Below, piece after piece: positions 1-11,004 of a stretch of 40,520 nucleotides of DNA (the first letter of the stretch is position 1; the number at the start of each line of letters is the position of its first letter). A program made the translations under genes and the position numbers. Below the pieces are notes generated by a model, which saw only the letters and a list, made by a program, of their open reading frames with translations, was not told the origin of the DNA and ran no database searches. The DNA comes from Hypsibius dujardini (lineage: Eukaryota > Tardigrada > Eutardigrada > Parachela > Hypsibiidae), in the NCBI GenBank assembly GCA_001579985.1, contig LRSR01012545.1, positions 1 through 40,520 on the forward strand, in the 5' to 3' direction.

Positions 1-128
1 CTGCCTGTCTGACTGCCTGCCTGCCTGCCTGACAGATGGTACTTTCCGTTGTTTGATCGCATCCCTACATCAATCTACAGGAATGGCGCTGTCGTAGCTC
101 ATGTCTCTTAATTTCCACTTCTGTATAG

Positions 129-1506
129 GTGACGATGCTGACCATTGGTTACGGTGATCTCATACCCGAGTGTGTACTTTATTTTGGATCACTTTCGTCA
201 TTGCACACACACATTCAAACGATAGTTGAAGTGGCCGAAAAATAGTTTTTGGTTAAAAAAAACCCAGATTAAATTTTAGATTAATATGAAAACTTAAATC
301 AAAGCAATCCTGCGTAGCTGTTTTCTTCATATTTCTCTCTGAAAATCTAACGTCTGAAGTTTTATGTATGTATACTTACAATGGAAGCGAACGGTAGCTG
401 ACACGCCGATCTGTCTGAATTTTCAAAATTCAAAATTCAATTTAATTTTTTACCACTCTAACCCACACAAACGTCGTTTTTTGAAAACGTTCGATTCAAA
501 GATTTTTAACACTTTTCCACTCCAAATTCGATTTGAAATCGATTGACATCAGCAGAATCGTTTTTAGATGCCAGAGGGCGGAGTTATGGACTAGTTTCAA
601 TCCAGGCTTCCGAGTGACGTTGCAGAAATGATCCATAGTTCCGCCCCCTGTCATCCAAAAAAGATTCTGCTAATGTCAATCGATTTCAAATCGAATTTGG
701 AGTGGAAGAGTGTTAAAAATCTTTGAATCGAACGTTTTCAGAAAACGACGTTTGTGTGGGTTAGAGTGGTAAAAAATTAAATTGAATTTTGCTAGAGCAT
801 AAATCAAACAATCAAAGGTTGAATTGAATGGGAAACCCGCGGAGCCATCGGGGAACTTCCGAATTTTCTCCCGCTCAAACCAGAGCTCGTTTGCAGATGA
901 AATTTTTTGCTAAAATCTATTAATTTAGTCCACTATTTGAAAAAAAAAATTCAGACAGATCGGCGTGTCAACTACCGTTCGCTTCCCTTGTTAGTTTTAT
1001 ATTCACATGAAGTATACTCAAAGTAACATTTTATTTAAGTAATTCTGGTTATTCAAGTAAAGCAACTTCGTTCAGTTTAAAGGTTCATTTATTTCGCTTA
1101 AATTGAATTCCAAAATTGATGCTAGTAATTGCGCATCGTAGTTCTTCGTTATACAGTTTTGCTGACTTTTTTGTTCTTCGACAGATCTCCCGGTGGGAAG
1201 GTGGTCGGGGCCGGTTGCGCCATCTTGGGCATTGTTTTTTGGACCTTGGTAAATATCCGCTGAATCTGAGGTGACTGTACAATTATTACCCACGTCACGG
1301 TTCTAATAATTGAAGGGGTGTTGTTTTGCGTTTTCAGCCGATGACGCTGATAAGTGACCACTTCGCCAATTACCGGCGTCTCTATGAGGGCAAGGAATAC
1401 CTAATGAAGTGCCTGACTCGCATGTACCATCTCCGCGATCGCGATTTGGGGACCAAGTGCGTATTCTTATTCGTTGTTAAACAGACACGTACACCTAAGC
1501 GGAAGC

Positions 1507-1543
<37 letters not shown>

Positions 1544-2125
1544 GGCAGGCAGACAGGCAGACAGACACACAGACACACAGACACACAGACACACAGACAC
1601 ACAGACAGACAGACAGACACACAGACACACAGGCAGGCAGACAGGCAGACACACAGGCAGACACACAGGCAGACACACAGACACAAGCAGACAGACAGGG
1701 AAATGGTTAGACAGACTGATAGGTGGTACCATCTCCAGTTATTCGATTTCTTTGTTAACAGGCGTGGACCGGGTAAAGTTGCCTCGACAATGACCGAACC
1801 CGAACTTCTTTGTGTGAGCAACGAGACTGCCCACGACCATCGAGACGGTCGCGACACCTCTCCACGAGGTCATCTACTACCATCCCGCTCCAGTTCACGC
1901 GATCACCGTCGACCTCACAGTCGACTCAGTCGCAATCCTAGTCGCCTCTCCGTCTCGCCCGCCAACCTTACCACCTCGCAGATTCTGGAAGAGACGGCCG
2001 GGCCGAAACATTTCTCCCGGCTCGAGTACGACAGCGGCCTGAGTGCATCGAAGTTTAACGGCGGCTCAACCGTCACGATTGGCTTGGCGCCTTCCGAAAG
2101 TCTCAGGGACATCGTCGTCGGTTAA
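129..2125 (+). CDS. Voltage-gated K+ channel (Kv type), 3' part of gene
   Basis: Four exons are visible: 129-169, 1185-1248, 1338-1456 and 1762-2125 (stop 2123). All introns are GT-AG and phases match (2, 0, 2). The first exon encodes the pore and selectivity filter ([13 protein letters not shown]), the second the start of S6 ([21 protein letters not shown]), the third the end of S6 and the cytoplasmic extension ([20 protein letters not shown]). The last exon is a basic, serine-rich C-terminal tail of about 120 residues. Voltage sensor and T1 domain must lie upstream of the window. Seen: the filter is TIGYGD, not the usual Kv TVGYGD, and the S6 hinge is P-M-T in place of P-x-P. Loss of the second proline is a hallmark of vertebrate silent subunits (Kv5/6/8/9), so this may be a modifier subunit; that is inference. 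The protein is a plasma-membrane K+ channel subunit. The third intron carries a long ACAG/ACAC repeat. Confidence 0.85.
379..991. mobile_element. MITE-like element with long terminal inverted repeats, in Kv intron
   Basis: Outer arms about 379-425 and 950-991 are inverted copies (GGAAGCGAACGGTAG and its complement CTACCGTTCGCTTCC). Inside them a second, longer inverted pair at about 430-575 and 640-790 matches over about 140 bp. A TA dinucleotide flanks both ends (377-378 and 992-993), as expected for Tc1/mariner-type target duplication. No transposase is encoded. The GC-rich centre (GGGCGGAG) resembles a stretch near 23380. Confidence 0.75.
1504..1700. repeat. ACAG / ACACAG microsatellite in Kv intron 3
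   Basis: About 200 bp of ACAG tetramers passing into ACACAG and GGCAGACA variants, entirely between the exon 3 donor (1457) and exon 4 acceptor (1761). Long open frames across it, on both strands, are by-products of the repeat. Confidence 0.95.
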
Positions 2126-2402
2126 TTAATTAGTTAATTAATAGCGAATGAACTTCGTACTCGATTTTTCGGTGCTTCCTTGTGACTGTGATATGATTTC
2201 CGTGAATCTTCCGTTCCAATTCGGCTGTGAACATTTTTTCCGGTAGTTGCGTCGCTTTTCCGTTTTCCGGTTATTTTATAGGAGGTTCTTCTTTATAATT
2301 TCCGTTATAGTTGAATTTAATACTCCAGTAGGAGCCCATCCTTTTGCTGACTTACTCGGTGAGAATCGATATAATTATAAAATAAAAGTCATTAAAAAAC
2401 GG

Positions 2403-2859
2403 TCAGAGATCTTGCGATATTCCGGTGATGGGTAGAGGGTTCGTTCTATAATGGATGTACTGGCGGCGTAGGCAGACAAACAGGAAGACGTCCATGGGGA
2501 TCCGAATGAGCACCCAAGCTAGGATGTACCCGATGAGGGAACTTCGGGGACTGTACAGGGTGAATAGCTCGGTCGTTTGCTGTGCGGCCACGCAGACGTA
2601 GAGGATAACGCAGAGGAGTCGCCATGTGAGATGGAGAGGGATGGAGAAGACCAGGGGTCTCAGTAAGGCCTTGATATTCTGCCGGGAATTTCGATTATAA
2701 TTATAATATTTTTATTTCCGACATGAAAATTGCGGGGATTCCTGTAATCATAGTAAATGTCATATTGGCGTACCCGGATTAATCCACAGACTGCCATACT
2801 GGACAGCAGGAGATTCAGGAAAGTGAAGACTACATCCATCCAGGAGACTGCGCGTATTG
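2403..2859 (-). CDS. Unknown multi-pass membrane protein, last two exons
   Basis: On the minus strand, exon 2859-2774 joins exon 2678-2403 (stop TGA 2405-2403) in phase 0, across a GT-AG intron. The encoded tail of about 120 residues holds three strongly hydrophobic segments: DVVFTFLNLLLSSMAVCGLI, then LVFSIPLHLTWRLLCVILYV, then SLIGYILAWVLIRIPMDVF, ending in a short polar tail (NPLPITGISQDL). That is the pattern of a small four-helix membrane protein whose first helix sits in an upstream exon I could not place. I do not recognise the family. The gene is convergent with the Kv gene, with only 277 bp between the two stop codons. Confidence 0.55.
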
Positions 2860-4604
2860 CTGTGGTTGAATAAAACGCGCAAGTTATTCTAACGCATAAA
2901 TGAATAAAATACAGTTTTAGAACTAAAGGCAATATTTAAACTAACCTAAAGTAAAGAAAAGAACTTTTTCGAGAGAAAAAATAAGATACGAGGCACTACA
3001 GCCTATAAACGGTTAATGTCGCGCAAATTCAGATTTGAAAAAAATCCCACGCATCAGCGGCGTTCTTATACTTTCCGATCATTGTTTCTTTAAATTTTTA
3101 ACTTCAAAAATCGATTATAAATTGGACAAGTAAATGCTGATTGGACTTACTGGACAATAATTTTACTGATAAACTAAAAATTAAATTTTTAAAAATTAAA
3201 AACGAAAAAATAAACCTTGTGACTACGTTTAATTCATATACGTCACGATTTTTGCCCTGCTTGCTCTTTCCTACGCGGCATTAAGCCTTTTACCTCGTAC
3301 CTTTAAGGGTAGAGCTAATTCTAAGGTTACTTGTATCTATCGAGTTAATTTCAACAAGAATAACGTCTTACCCATTAGCACGATCGGTGTCTTACCCATT
3401 AGCGCGATCGGATTGAATACTTCGGGGCTTTCGTAGTCGGCTGAAAAGGACCTGCAACCGAGGATCACAAGCGATCAACCAATATTCCCCTCTCCCCCTG
3501 CCCCACCAACAAAGGAGAAGTCGTACCAAGTGTGCCACCAGCCGATGACCGATTGAAATATAATGTTGGCTATACATTTGGCCTGAAAGTCATAGGGTAA
3601 ATGGAAGATTTATCTGCCATCTCGCAATAGGATCATATATGTGATGGGAAAGAAGAATATATCGGTACCATGTCTAAGGCAACTTGAAGGAGGCAAAAAC
3701 GATGAAAAGTGAGGCTGAGCTCCTCTTGGACCCATTGCTCCAATGACCGAGCCACCCGTCCATCCAATGAGGGTAACGAGTGCCGGTGGGGATGATCCCG
3801 CCCCTCCAACGAGAGTAACGAGTGCCGGTGGGGATGGTCGTCACCCTTCCTTTTTTTGTCGACCCATTCCGTTGGCATGTTAATTGGGACAATTAGCAGA
3901 ATTTACAAAATCTCTCCACTTTTTTTAAAAGTCGAAGTTTTGGGTAATTAAAAAAAACAGTGAATCCAGTGAATCCAGTGAATCCAGTGAAGACATTTAG
4001 AGTTTGACCTCTGAAAAGCGTGCCAATTTAGCGCATGCACTATACACACCAAACGCTCTAACAACTAATTCGGACTGATTGTCTTGAAACGGTTTTTTTT
4101 TCTGTACGTCCTAGTCTCCGTACTCCAGGAATCTAGGCCTCTTTGGATGGTACTTCACAACGGTACTTCACATCGGTACTTCACAACTTGTTGCACGGGA
4201 CCACTCGAAGGCCCGTTGAAAAACAATTACATGCGCTCTCGAGAGAACTGTTGATCACTGACTCTTTAAGTGGAAGATTAGTTGGTAAAAATGCATGAGT
4301 ATTAACCGAGAAAATACACTGAGCATCCGGTGTCCAGAAAAAATTTGACATATTCCATGCGATGCTGCTGAAAAGTAACTCCGTGCGGCAAGGTGTGCCG
4401 TACGGATTGACGACCTGGCCGGAGGCAAACTGCATGTCTACACTCACAAAGCGTGATGGCCATTATGGAATTAGCACGCTGTAGACGTGTGTCAGCAAAA
4501 AAACTTATTAAAATGTGTATACACATTTTATATACGCGTGTTTAGAATGTCTGCTATATTTCTCACAGATGCAATGCTATTTTTATAATTGTTCTGAATT
4601 TAAT
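2860..4604. other. Non-coding stretch with short tandem duplications
   Basis: No gene recognised. Presumably holds the 5' exons of the membrane protein (minus strand) and the upstream region of the first GT11 gene. Visible structure: a 26-bp unit repeated at 3362-3413, a unit of about 38 bp duplicated at about 3762-3840 (ACGAGTGCCGGTGGGGATG), a 10-bp unit three times at 3958-3990 (GTGAATCCA), and a 15-bp unit near 4148-4192 (GGTACTTCACA). A block at 4403-4456 is conserved upstream of the second GT11 gene as well. Confidence 0.5.
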
Positions 4605-7040
4605 ATGATCCACAGAGTCGGACTTGGCGGACTTTCTCATGGGTTTCCGGTGTTGTTGCTGGGATTATCCGCTTCTGTGCTGTGCACTGTTCTCTTGAGC
4701 CTGTTGCTGCTCTTTCACAACAGCGGACATTGCTGTTTAGGGCAATGCGACAGGAATGGATTACTGCAAATAGTTTGTCCAGGATACTGGTCCAATCCAG
4801 CGGTATATAGCGATAAGGCTTACAGTCGCTGCACAAAATTAAAGGTCTGTCGTGGCATGCTCCCGATCCAAACATGGATGCAGATACACAAACACAGACA
4901 CAGCCACAGACGCAGACACAGACAAGACTCGGAAATAGACACAGACACAGCTACAAACGCAGATACAGACACAGACACAGACACAGACATAGACACAGAC
5001 ACAGACACTACACGGGCGTAGACACAGACACAGACACTACACGGCCGTAGACACTGACACAGACACAGACACAGACACAGACACAGACACAGACACAGAC
5101 ACAGACACAGACACAGACACAGACACAGACACAGCTACAAACTCAGATACAGACACAGACACAGACATAGACACAGACACTACACGGGCGTAGACACAGA
5201 CACAGACACAGACACAGACACAGACACTACACGGGCGTAGACACCTACTGGACACAATTAAACACCGGTACAGATGACTCTGCGTTGACTGTCGTTCTGC
5301 TTTACAGGATATTGCAGAGAATTTATGCAGACTTACGTTCGGACCCTGCCACATAGACAACACGGTTGCGTGTACCACGGAAATGATGCTCAACCTCAAC
5401 GCGGAAGTAAACAAAAGAACTTTACGTGCTCAACGGAAACGAGAAAAATTTCATCTTTGGACGGAACGGCTTCGACAACATCAAGGGGCGGTCCCGAAAA
5501 CGATCGCCATCAAATTTAACTGCGGACGCTTAGGGAATTGGATGTTTCAGATGGCCAGTTTGATCGGTCTCGCAAAACGTAACCGGCGAATTCCGCTTCC
5601 ATTCACCGACATCAACCAGTTCCATCAATATCACTCTTTCGGGAGTCTTGGCATGAATATTTCAACAGCTTTTCGAAGATCCCTGACGGAGTGGGATAAG
5701 TCCAATTCGACGGTCATTCGCAGAGAACGAGCACAAGGCATTTACACAGAGGCTGTCGCAAACTTGGCGAATATTTCACACGTGCCGCAGGTCCTCATTC
5801 ATGGCTGCACGCAGTGTTTCAAATACTTCATCCATATGGAAAACGACATCAGGGACATCTTTTCCTTTACCGGCAGAATGTAGGAATACAACCTGTTCCT
5901 CTTAGAATCAAGCCTGCCCTTTCTGTTTGGTTGATGAACCGAATTTGATTTAATTCTTTGATTGTTTATTATTCAGCTTCTCAATAATTTTTTGTTGCAA
6001 ATAAAATTGATTGAATTTTAATATTTTTTTGTATTTTCATTTCCAAAAGTTTTTTACACGATACAAAATATATGGTAGGAAAGGAAATAGGCATTTCAAC
6101 GTCTTTTTCAAAATTGTAATGAAATGCAATTTGTCCTAAATTCTCTCTTTATTAGAACAAAAAACAATCATTTTATTGAAATAAATTTCCTTAAACGAAA
6201 TGAAAGAAGAAATTAGCCCGATTTAAAGTCAAAGCCGACTTTCATCCACTTAAATATTTTTTTAAATAAATGAAATAAGAAATTATCCTAATTTAAAATC
6301 AAGGTTAATCTTCCCCCATTTACGTTTTTTTTTTTAATAAAGTGAAGCAAGAAATTAACCTAATTTGAAATCAAGATGAACCTTCACCCGTTAACGTATT
6401 TGTTTTAAATAAATAAAAGCAGAAATGAACCTGCTTTGATATCGAAATCAACCTTCACCATTAATTTGATGTAGTTTTCTTATTTCGATCGGGAGGTCAA
6501 ATCCTCAATCTTTCCTCAAGTTAGTAAGAAATCGTTTTTGTTTTTTCCCCATATAGTTACAGGCACGCAATTAAGCGGATAGATCAAGGATTTCGCGTGA
6601 GAAGTGACTGGATACAGAACTCAGTCCCGCTTTTAGTGGGAATTCACGTGCGAAGGGGAGACTTTGCCTTACAGCAGCAGATCGATGGCGGACTCATCCC
6701 CGCCCCGTCAGAGTACTTCATGGACGCGGTTCGGTATATCGAGGCCAAAAATCGGACGGTTGTGTTTTTCATCGTCAGTGATGACTATCATTACAGCCGG
6801 AGGCTGTTTTCAGGGCATAAGTTTTACGTAGTGTCCGGCAGGGACGCGGAAGAGGATATGGCGTTGATGCAATTAATGGACATTGTTGTGACCTCGGCGG
6901 GTACTTTTAGTTGGTGGTGTGGTTTTTCCAGTCAAGCGAAGGAAGTGATTTATTATAAGACCTGGCCCCGCCCAAACAGTATTGCCGCCGGGAGCTTTCC
7001 ACATGATGATTATTTTCCACCGACATGGACTGGACTTTAA
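4605..7040 (+). CDS. GT11 fucosyltransferase-like type II membrane enzyme, copy 1
   Basis: Three exons: 4605-4844, 5308-5879, 6557-7040 (phases 0 and 2), 431 residues. Residues 1-35 are a short cytosolic end and a signal anchor (FPVLLLGLSASVLCTVLLSL), then a cysteine-rich stem, a basic helical linker and the catalytic region. Family motifs: GRLGNWMFQ (about 153-161), HVRRGD (301-306), SAGTFSWWCG (384-393) and the C-terminal DDYFPPTWTGL. These match glycosyltransferase family 11, whose animal members move fucose from GDP-fucose to galactose in alpha-1,2 linkage in the Golgi; the acceptor here cannot be read from sequence. Start chosen because copy 2 begins at the same residue (M-I-x-x-x-G-L-G-G-L); an in-frame ATG also exists at 4515. 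AATAAA overlaps the stop. Intron 1 is filled by an ACAGAC repeat; intron 2 is 677 bp and AT-rich. Confidence 0.88.
4880..5245. repeat. ACAGAC hexamer array in GT11 copy 1 intron 1
   Basis: Hexamer ACAGAC repeats broken several times by a longer unit containing CACTACACGGGCGTAGACAC, so it has a higher-order pattern. It lies wholly between donor 4845 and acceptor 5307. Confidence 0.95.
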
Positions 7041-7045
7041 ATAAA
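7040..7045 (+). promoter_or_regulatory. Poly(A) signal AATAAA of GT11 copy 1
   Basis: Canonical AATAAA begins at the last base of the stop codon, implying a very short 3' UTR. Confidence 0.5.
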
Positions 7046-7557
7046 ACGTAACGAACTGGAAGCTCGTGTGGTCTGAGAAAAATCCCCCGACAAATCATAG
7101 AAGACTGATCAATCAGAACTCGGTGCCGGTTGTATACTAATTTAATTTTTGTTACTAATTAAACATTTTTTTTACCAATTATAATTTTTTTTAGTGATTT
7201 GATTGTTTTTTATTAATAATAATTTTTTTACAAATAGTTTTATTTTTTTTGTACTAATTTTGCCACCACAACTGTTCGATTGTTTTTTTGTAAATTTTTT
7301 GGAACCCTCGATTTGCTATGCAAGTTCATGACTACAGTTTTGGCAAATTCAGTTATGTAGATTTTCACTTTTTTACGCATATCACAATTCAAATAATAAT
7401 ATAGTCAAGTATAATAATTCCATCACAAAATTCCTCTGCCGGATGAATGGAATTAAGGCACTAGTAAAGCATAAGTCGGGTGGAATCTTAGTTCATATTT
7501 CATAGTGACACGGGACCTCAAGGAAACAAATATTGAATACATGTATGAAGCATATCT

Positions 7558-7602
<45 letters not shown>

Positions 7603-8189
7603 TAACTTATTTAAACATAATTTAAATTTAAAAAAAATAACTCGTCAACGATGAATTATCGCTATTGCTCTTACCATTATTTTAGTTGTAAAAGCGATTC
7701 CTTATTGACTTTCCCCTATTTATTACACATGGTCCCGTTCTCTATCCGCATGATGGGTCGTGGGTCCCATGGTTTCTGTTCAGCTATCCTTCACTCTGGC
7801 CTCTCTCCCATTCTCTCATCTAATTTTAATTATTCCGATATATTTTTGCCTTTCTGCCGGAATCAGAATTCGCAAAGTGCAAACCATTTTTGTCTTATGT
7901 TTATAACGATCTCTGTAAGAGGAATACCTGGTTTTCTACAACACTGGCGACGTCAGCATAAACTGCAGCAACCGGATCGACGACCTGTCCGGGGGCGAAA
8001 TATACTTTCACATAAATTGAGCTGACAGAACGGAGCCGATATGTGAAGGTGTGTCTGCAAATAACCACACAACATGATTTCCTGGTTAGTTGTATTTCAG
8101 AATCTAGTTTTTTATTTTTGTTTTTCATCAGTTGCACCTCATATGCGTTATAACTACATCTTACTAGGAGTACGCATGTTGGCCTCTAT
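7046..8189. other. Intergenic region between the two GT11 copies
   Basis: AT-rich with T-runs; AACT tetramer repeat at 7555-7603. The block 7973-8020 matches 4403-4456 upstream of copy 1 (in one frame R-I-D-D-L-S/A-G-G followed soon by a stop), so the duplication unit includes this upstream stretch. No separate gene recognised. Confidence 0.5.
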
Positions 8190-9970
8190 ATGATTCAAAA
8201 GATAGGACTCGGAGGCCTTTATCAGAAGTTTCCGTTGATTGTGTTAGGACTATCCGCTACTGTACCATGCACGGTTCTCCTGAGTTTGCTGTTATTTCAA
8301 AATACGGACCTTTGCTGCTGGGCAAAATGCGATAGAAATGGATTACTGCAACTCGTGTGCCCAGGGTACTGGTCCAATCCGGCTGCATATAGCGATGACG
8401 CTTATAGTCGCTGTACGAAATTCAAGGTTTGTGCCTTGATTCAGAGTCATATACAGAGATTGACACACACACACACATGCACACAAACGCAGACACGTAC
8501 ATAGACACAGACGCAGACACAGACACGAACACAGACACAGACACAGATGCAGACACAAACACGGACACAGACATAGACATAGACATAGACACAGACATAG
8601 ACACAGACACAGACACAGACACAGACACAGACACAGACACAGACACAGACGCAGACACGGACACAGACAGACATAGACACAGGCACAGACACAGACACGA
8701 ACAAAAACACAGAGCTAGACACAGGCACAGACGAATACTATAACTATCGTTTACTCTGTAGGATATTGCAGAGACCATATGCGCGTTGACAAGTGGATTC
8801 TGCCGCACAGACAACACGCTCGCGTGTAGGGCGGAAATGATTGACCGCCTCAATGCGGAAGTTATCAAAAGAACGGAACGTGCTCACCGTAAGCGGCAAC
8901 AACTTGGCCAATGGATAGAACAACTCCAACGGCAGCAAGGAGTCGAACCGAAAACGGTCGCCATCAAATTCAACTGCGGACGCTTAGGAAACTGGATGTT
9001 CCAGACGGCAACCCTGATTGGTCTCGCGCAACGCAACCGACGAATCCCAATTCCGTTTAACGACTCTGGCCTGGTGGATCATTATCTCGCGTTCGACAGT
9101 CTTGGCTTGAACATTTCAACTGCTTTTAGGACAAGTCTAACGGGATGGCAGTCCTTTAACTCGACCATTTTTCGGAGAGAAAAAGCGCAAGGCATTTACA
9201 CAGAAACCGTCGCAAACTTGACGAATATTTCACACGTGCCGCAGGTCGTCATTCATGGCTGCACGCAGTGCTTCAAATACTTCATTCACATGGGAGATGA
9301 TATCCGTGACATCTTCTCGTTCACAAACCGATGGTACTAATTAACAACTTCATTGAGTAAGGGTGATTTTTCTAAAATCTGTAAATACACTTCGATCAAT
9401 TAAGATTTCAAAATCTGCTTTGAAATCAACTTTTTCCATTTTATTTGCGCACTATTTCGGTAATTCGGGTTTGCCTTAATGTTTAGGTACAAAAGAGCCA
9501 TTGAACGGATCAGTCAGCGCTTTCGAGCACGGAGCGGCTGGACAAAAGACGGAGTCCCATTAAAAGTGGGAATCCACGTGCGAAGAGGGGACTTTGCGTT
9601 GAGGGAACAGGTCGATGGCGGACTCATCCCCGCCCCGTCAGAGTACTTCATGGACGCGGTGCGCTATGTCGAGGCCAAGAATCGGTCCGCGGTGTTTTTC
9701 ATCGTCAGTGATGACTATCATTACAGCCGGAAACTGTTTGCGGGATACAAGTTTTACGTATTGCCGAAGAAAAGCGCGGAAGAGGATATGGCGTTGATGC
9801 AGTTAATGGAAATTGTTGTGACCTCGGCGGGTACTTTTAGTTGGTGGTGTGGTTTTTCCAGCCGAGCGAAGGAAGTGATTTATTACAAGGCCTGGCCCCG
9901 CCCGAACAGTGACGCCGCTGGACGTTTCCCTCATGATGATTATTTTCCACCGACATGGACTGGACTGTAA
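8190..9970 (+). CDS. GT11 fucosyltransferase-like type II membrane enzyme, copy 2
   Basis: Exons 8190-8426, 8762-9333 and 9487-9970, 430 residues. Exons 2 and 3 have exactly the same lengths (572 and 484 nt) and phases as in copy 1; exon 1 is one codon shorter. The same signal anchor, cysteine-rich stem (LCCWAKCDRNGLLQ), GRLGNWMFQ, HVRRGD, SAGTFSWWCG and C-terminal DDYFPPTWTGL are present, so both copies look intact. It is a Golgi-type GT11 enzyme by family; donor GDP-fucose is expected, acceptor unknown. Intron 2 is only 153 bp against 677 bp in copy 1, while intron 1 carries an ACAGAC array at the same place. Head-to-tail arrangement 1.1 kb apart shows a tandem duplication, recent enough that the last exon is nearly identical. 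Confidence 0.88.
8459..8730. repeat. ACAGAC hexamer array in GT11 copy 2 intron 1
   Basis: ACAGAC and ACACAC-type units with point variants, at the same intron position as the array in copy 1. Confidence 0.95.
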
Positions 9971-10690
9971 ATACACACAGGAACCACTGCTTTAAATTTT
10001 GGATAAAATTATTGTCAGAATTTTTAATATCTCAAAATCAAGTAAAACTAATAAGATGTGTATGAAGACATCGAAAGGGAAGAGGGCGAGTAAGGAAAGA
10101 TTTTAGACCAATGGTGAAAAACGGTAAATTTAATACTAATTTTATCTTCGCTTAAGAAAATGAACAAGTTTGAGTCCGGGTTCCAAGGAGAGAACCGGTT
10201 CTACGTAAAATTTGCCGCGTCTGGAGGCAAGAACTGCTGGACACTTGACCCCTGAAATGACGCTTGAATGGTTCAGGGCGTGGTTTCTGAATTTCTCTTA
10301 TTGAGTAATGTAATCCTTTCCGAATGCGACGGTAGTTAAGAAGAAGAGCACTCGTCCTTTAAAAGAATATTTGTCCTTTAAAAGAGCATTTTTCCTTTAA
10401 AAGAGCACTCGTCCTTTAAAAGAATATTTGTCCTTTAAAAGAGCATTTGTCTTTTCTCCAAGTACGGAGTATAGTGAAAATTTAATCATGCTTGTGAAGA
10501 TGTACTGGGAACTCGTTTGTTTTGCGTTACTGGAACGAAGCATTGATTCAGTTATCATCTCCAGTGATCAATTCATACAGTATTTTTGCATTGTCAGCCG
10601 ATGACTCACTCCGTTGATGTCATAAATAATGCGTATCACCCAGACGTTAACATAACGCATGTAACTGATCATCACCGCACTACACCGCGA
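9971..10690. other. Intergenic region with an 18/54-bp tandem repeat
   Basis: No gene seen. At 10346-10456 an 18-bp unit (TCCTTTAAAAGAGCATTT and variants) occurs six times, arranged as two 54-bp blocks. It ends about 240 bp before the TATA box of the next gene. Confidence 0.6.
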
Positions 10691-10691
10691 C

Positions 10692-10719
10692 TATATAAAC
10701 CGAGTCGGTCGTCGCAGTT
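10692..10719 (+). promoter_or_regulatory. TATA box and initiator of the 11005 gene
   Basis: CTATATAAAC at 10691-10700 is followed about 25 bp later by GCAGTTG (10714-10720), an initiator-like sequence. From there to 11005 no ATG occurs on the plus strand, so the ATG at 11005 would be the first start codon of the transcript. Confidence 0.6.
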
Positions 10720-11004
10720 GAAATCATTCCTTCGGATACCTCGCAATTGGAGAGCCAGCCACATCGCAACTCAAACGGACAAGGCCAATCGACGGAAAAT
10801 CGTTCCAAACCCTCGCTATCAACAACATCTCCAAAAAGTTCGACCTACGCCGTGCTGTCGCAATTAGGGAGCAGACATCACAAGCTTCTCTCGCAGCTTT
10901 TCTTCCGTGTATCGTCAAAGTCAACCGCAACTTCCGTCCATTATCCCGGTCGTCCCATTTGAAGTTGTCGCTTTCTTGCCTTCACACAAAAAAGGCACGT
11001 AAAA

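Noticed and set aside
1326-1857. Long frames on both strands rich in TDRQ or SVCL repeats (also at 4600-5400, 8350-8870, 12600-13340, 35321-35547, 39559-39857)
   Set aside because: They are translations of ACAG/ACAGAC microsatellites; apart from the parts that coincide with real exons they have no coding signal.
3392-3892. Minus-strand frames with a repeated HPHRHSL peptide
   Set aside because: They follow from a tandem DNA duplication of about 38 bp and from a 26-bp duplication; no start context, splice signals or homology.
10586-10962. Plus-strand frames upstream of the 11005 gene
   Set aside because: One begins before the TATA box, the other has no ATG; both fit the 5' UTR of the 11005 gene better.
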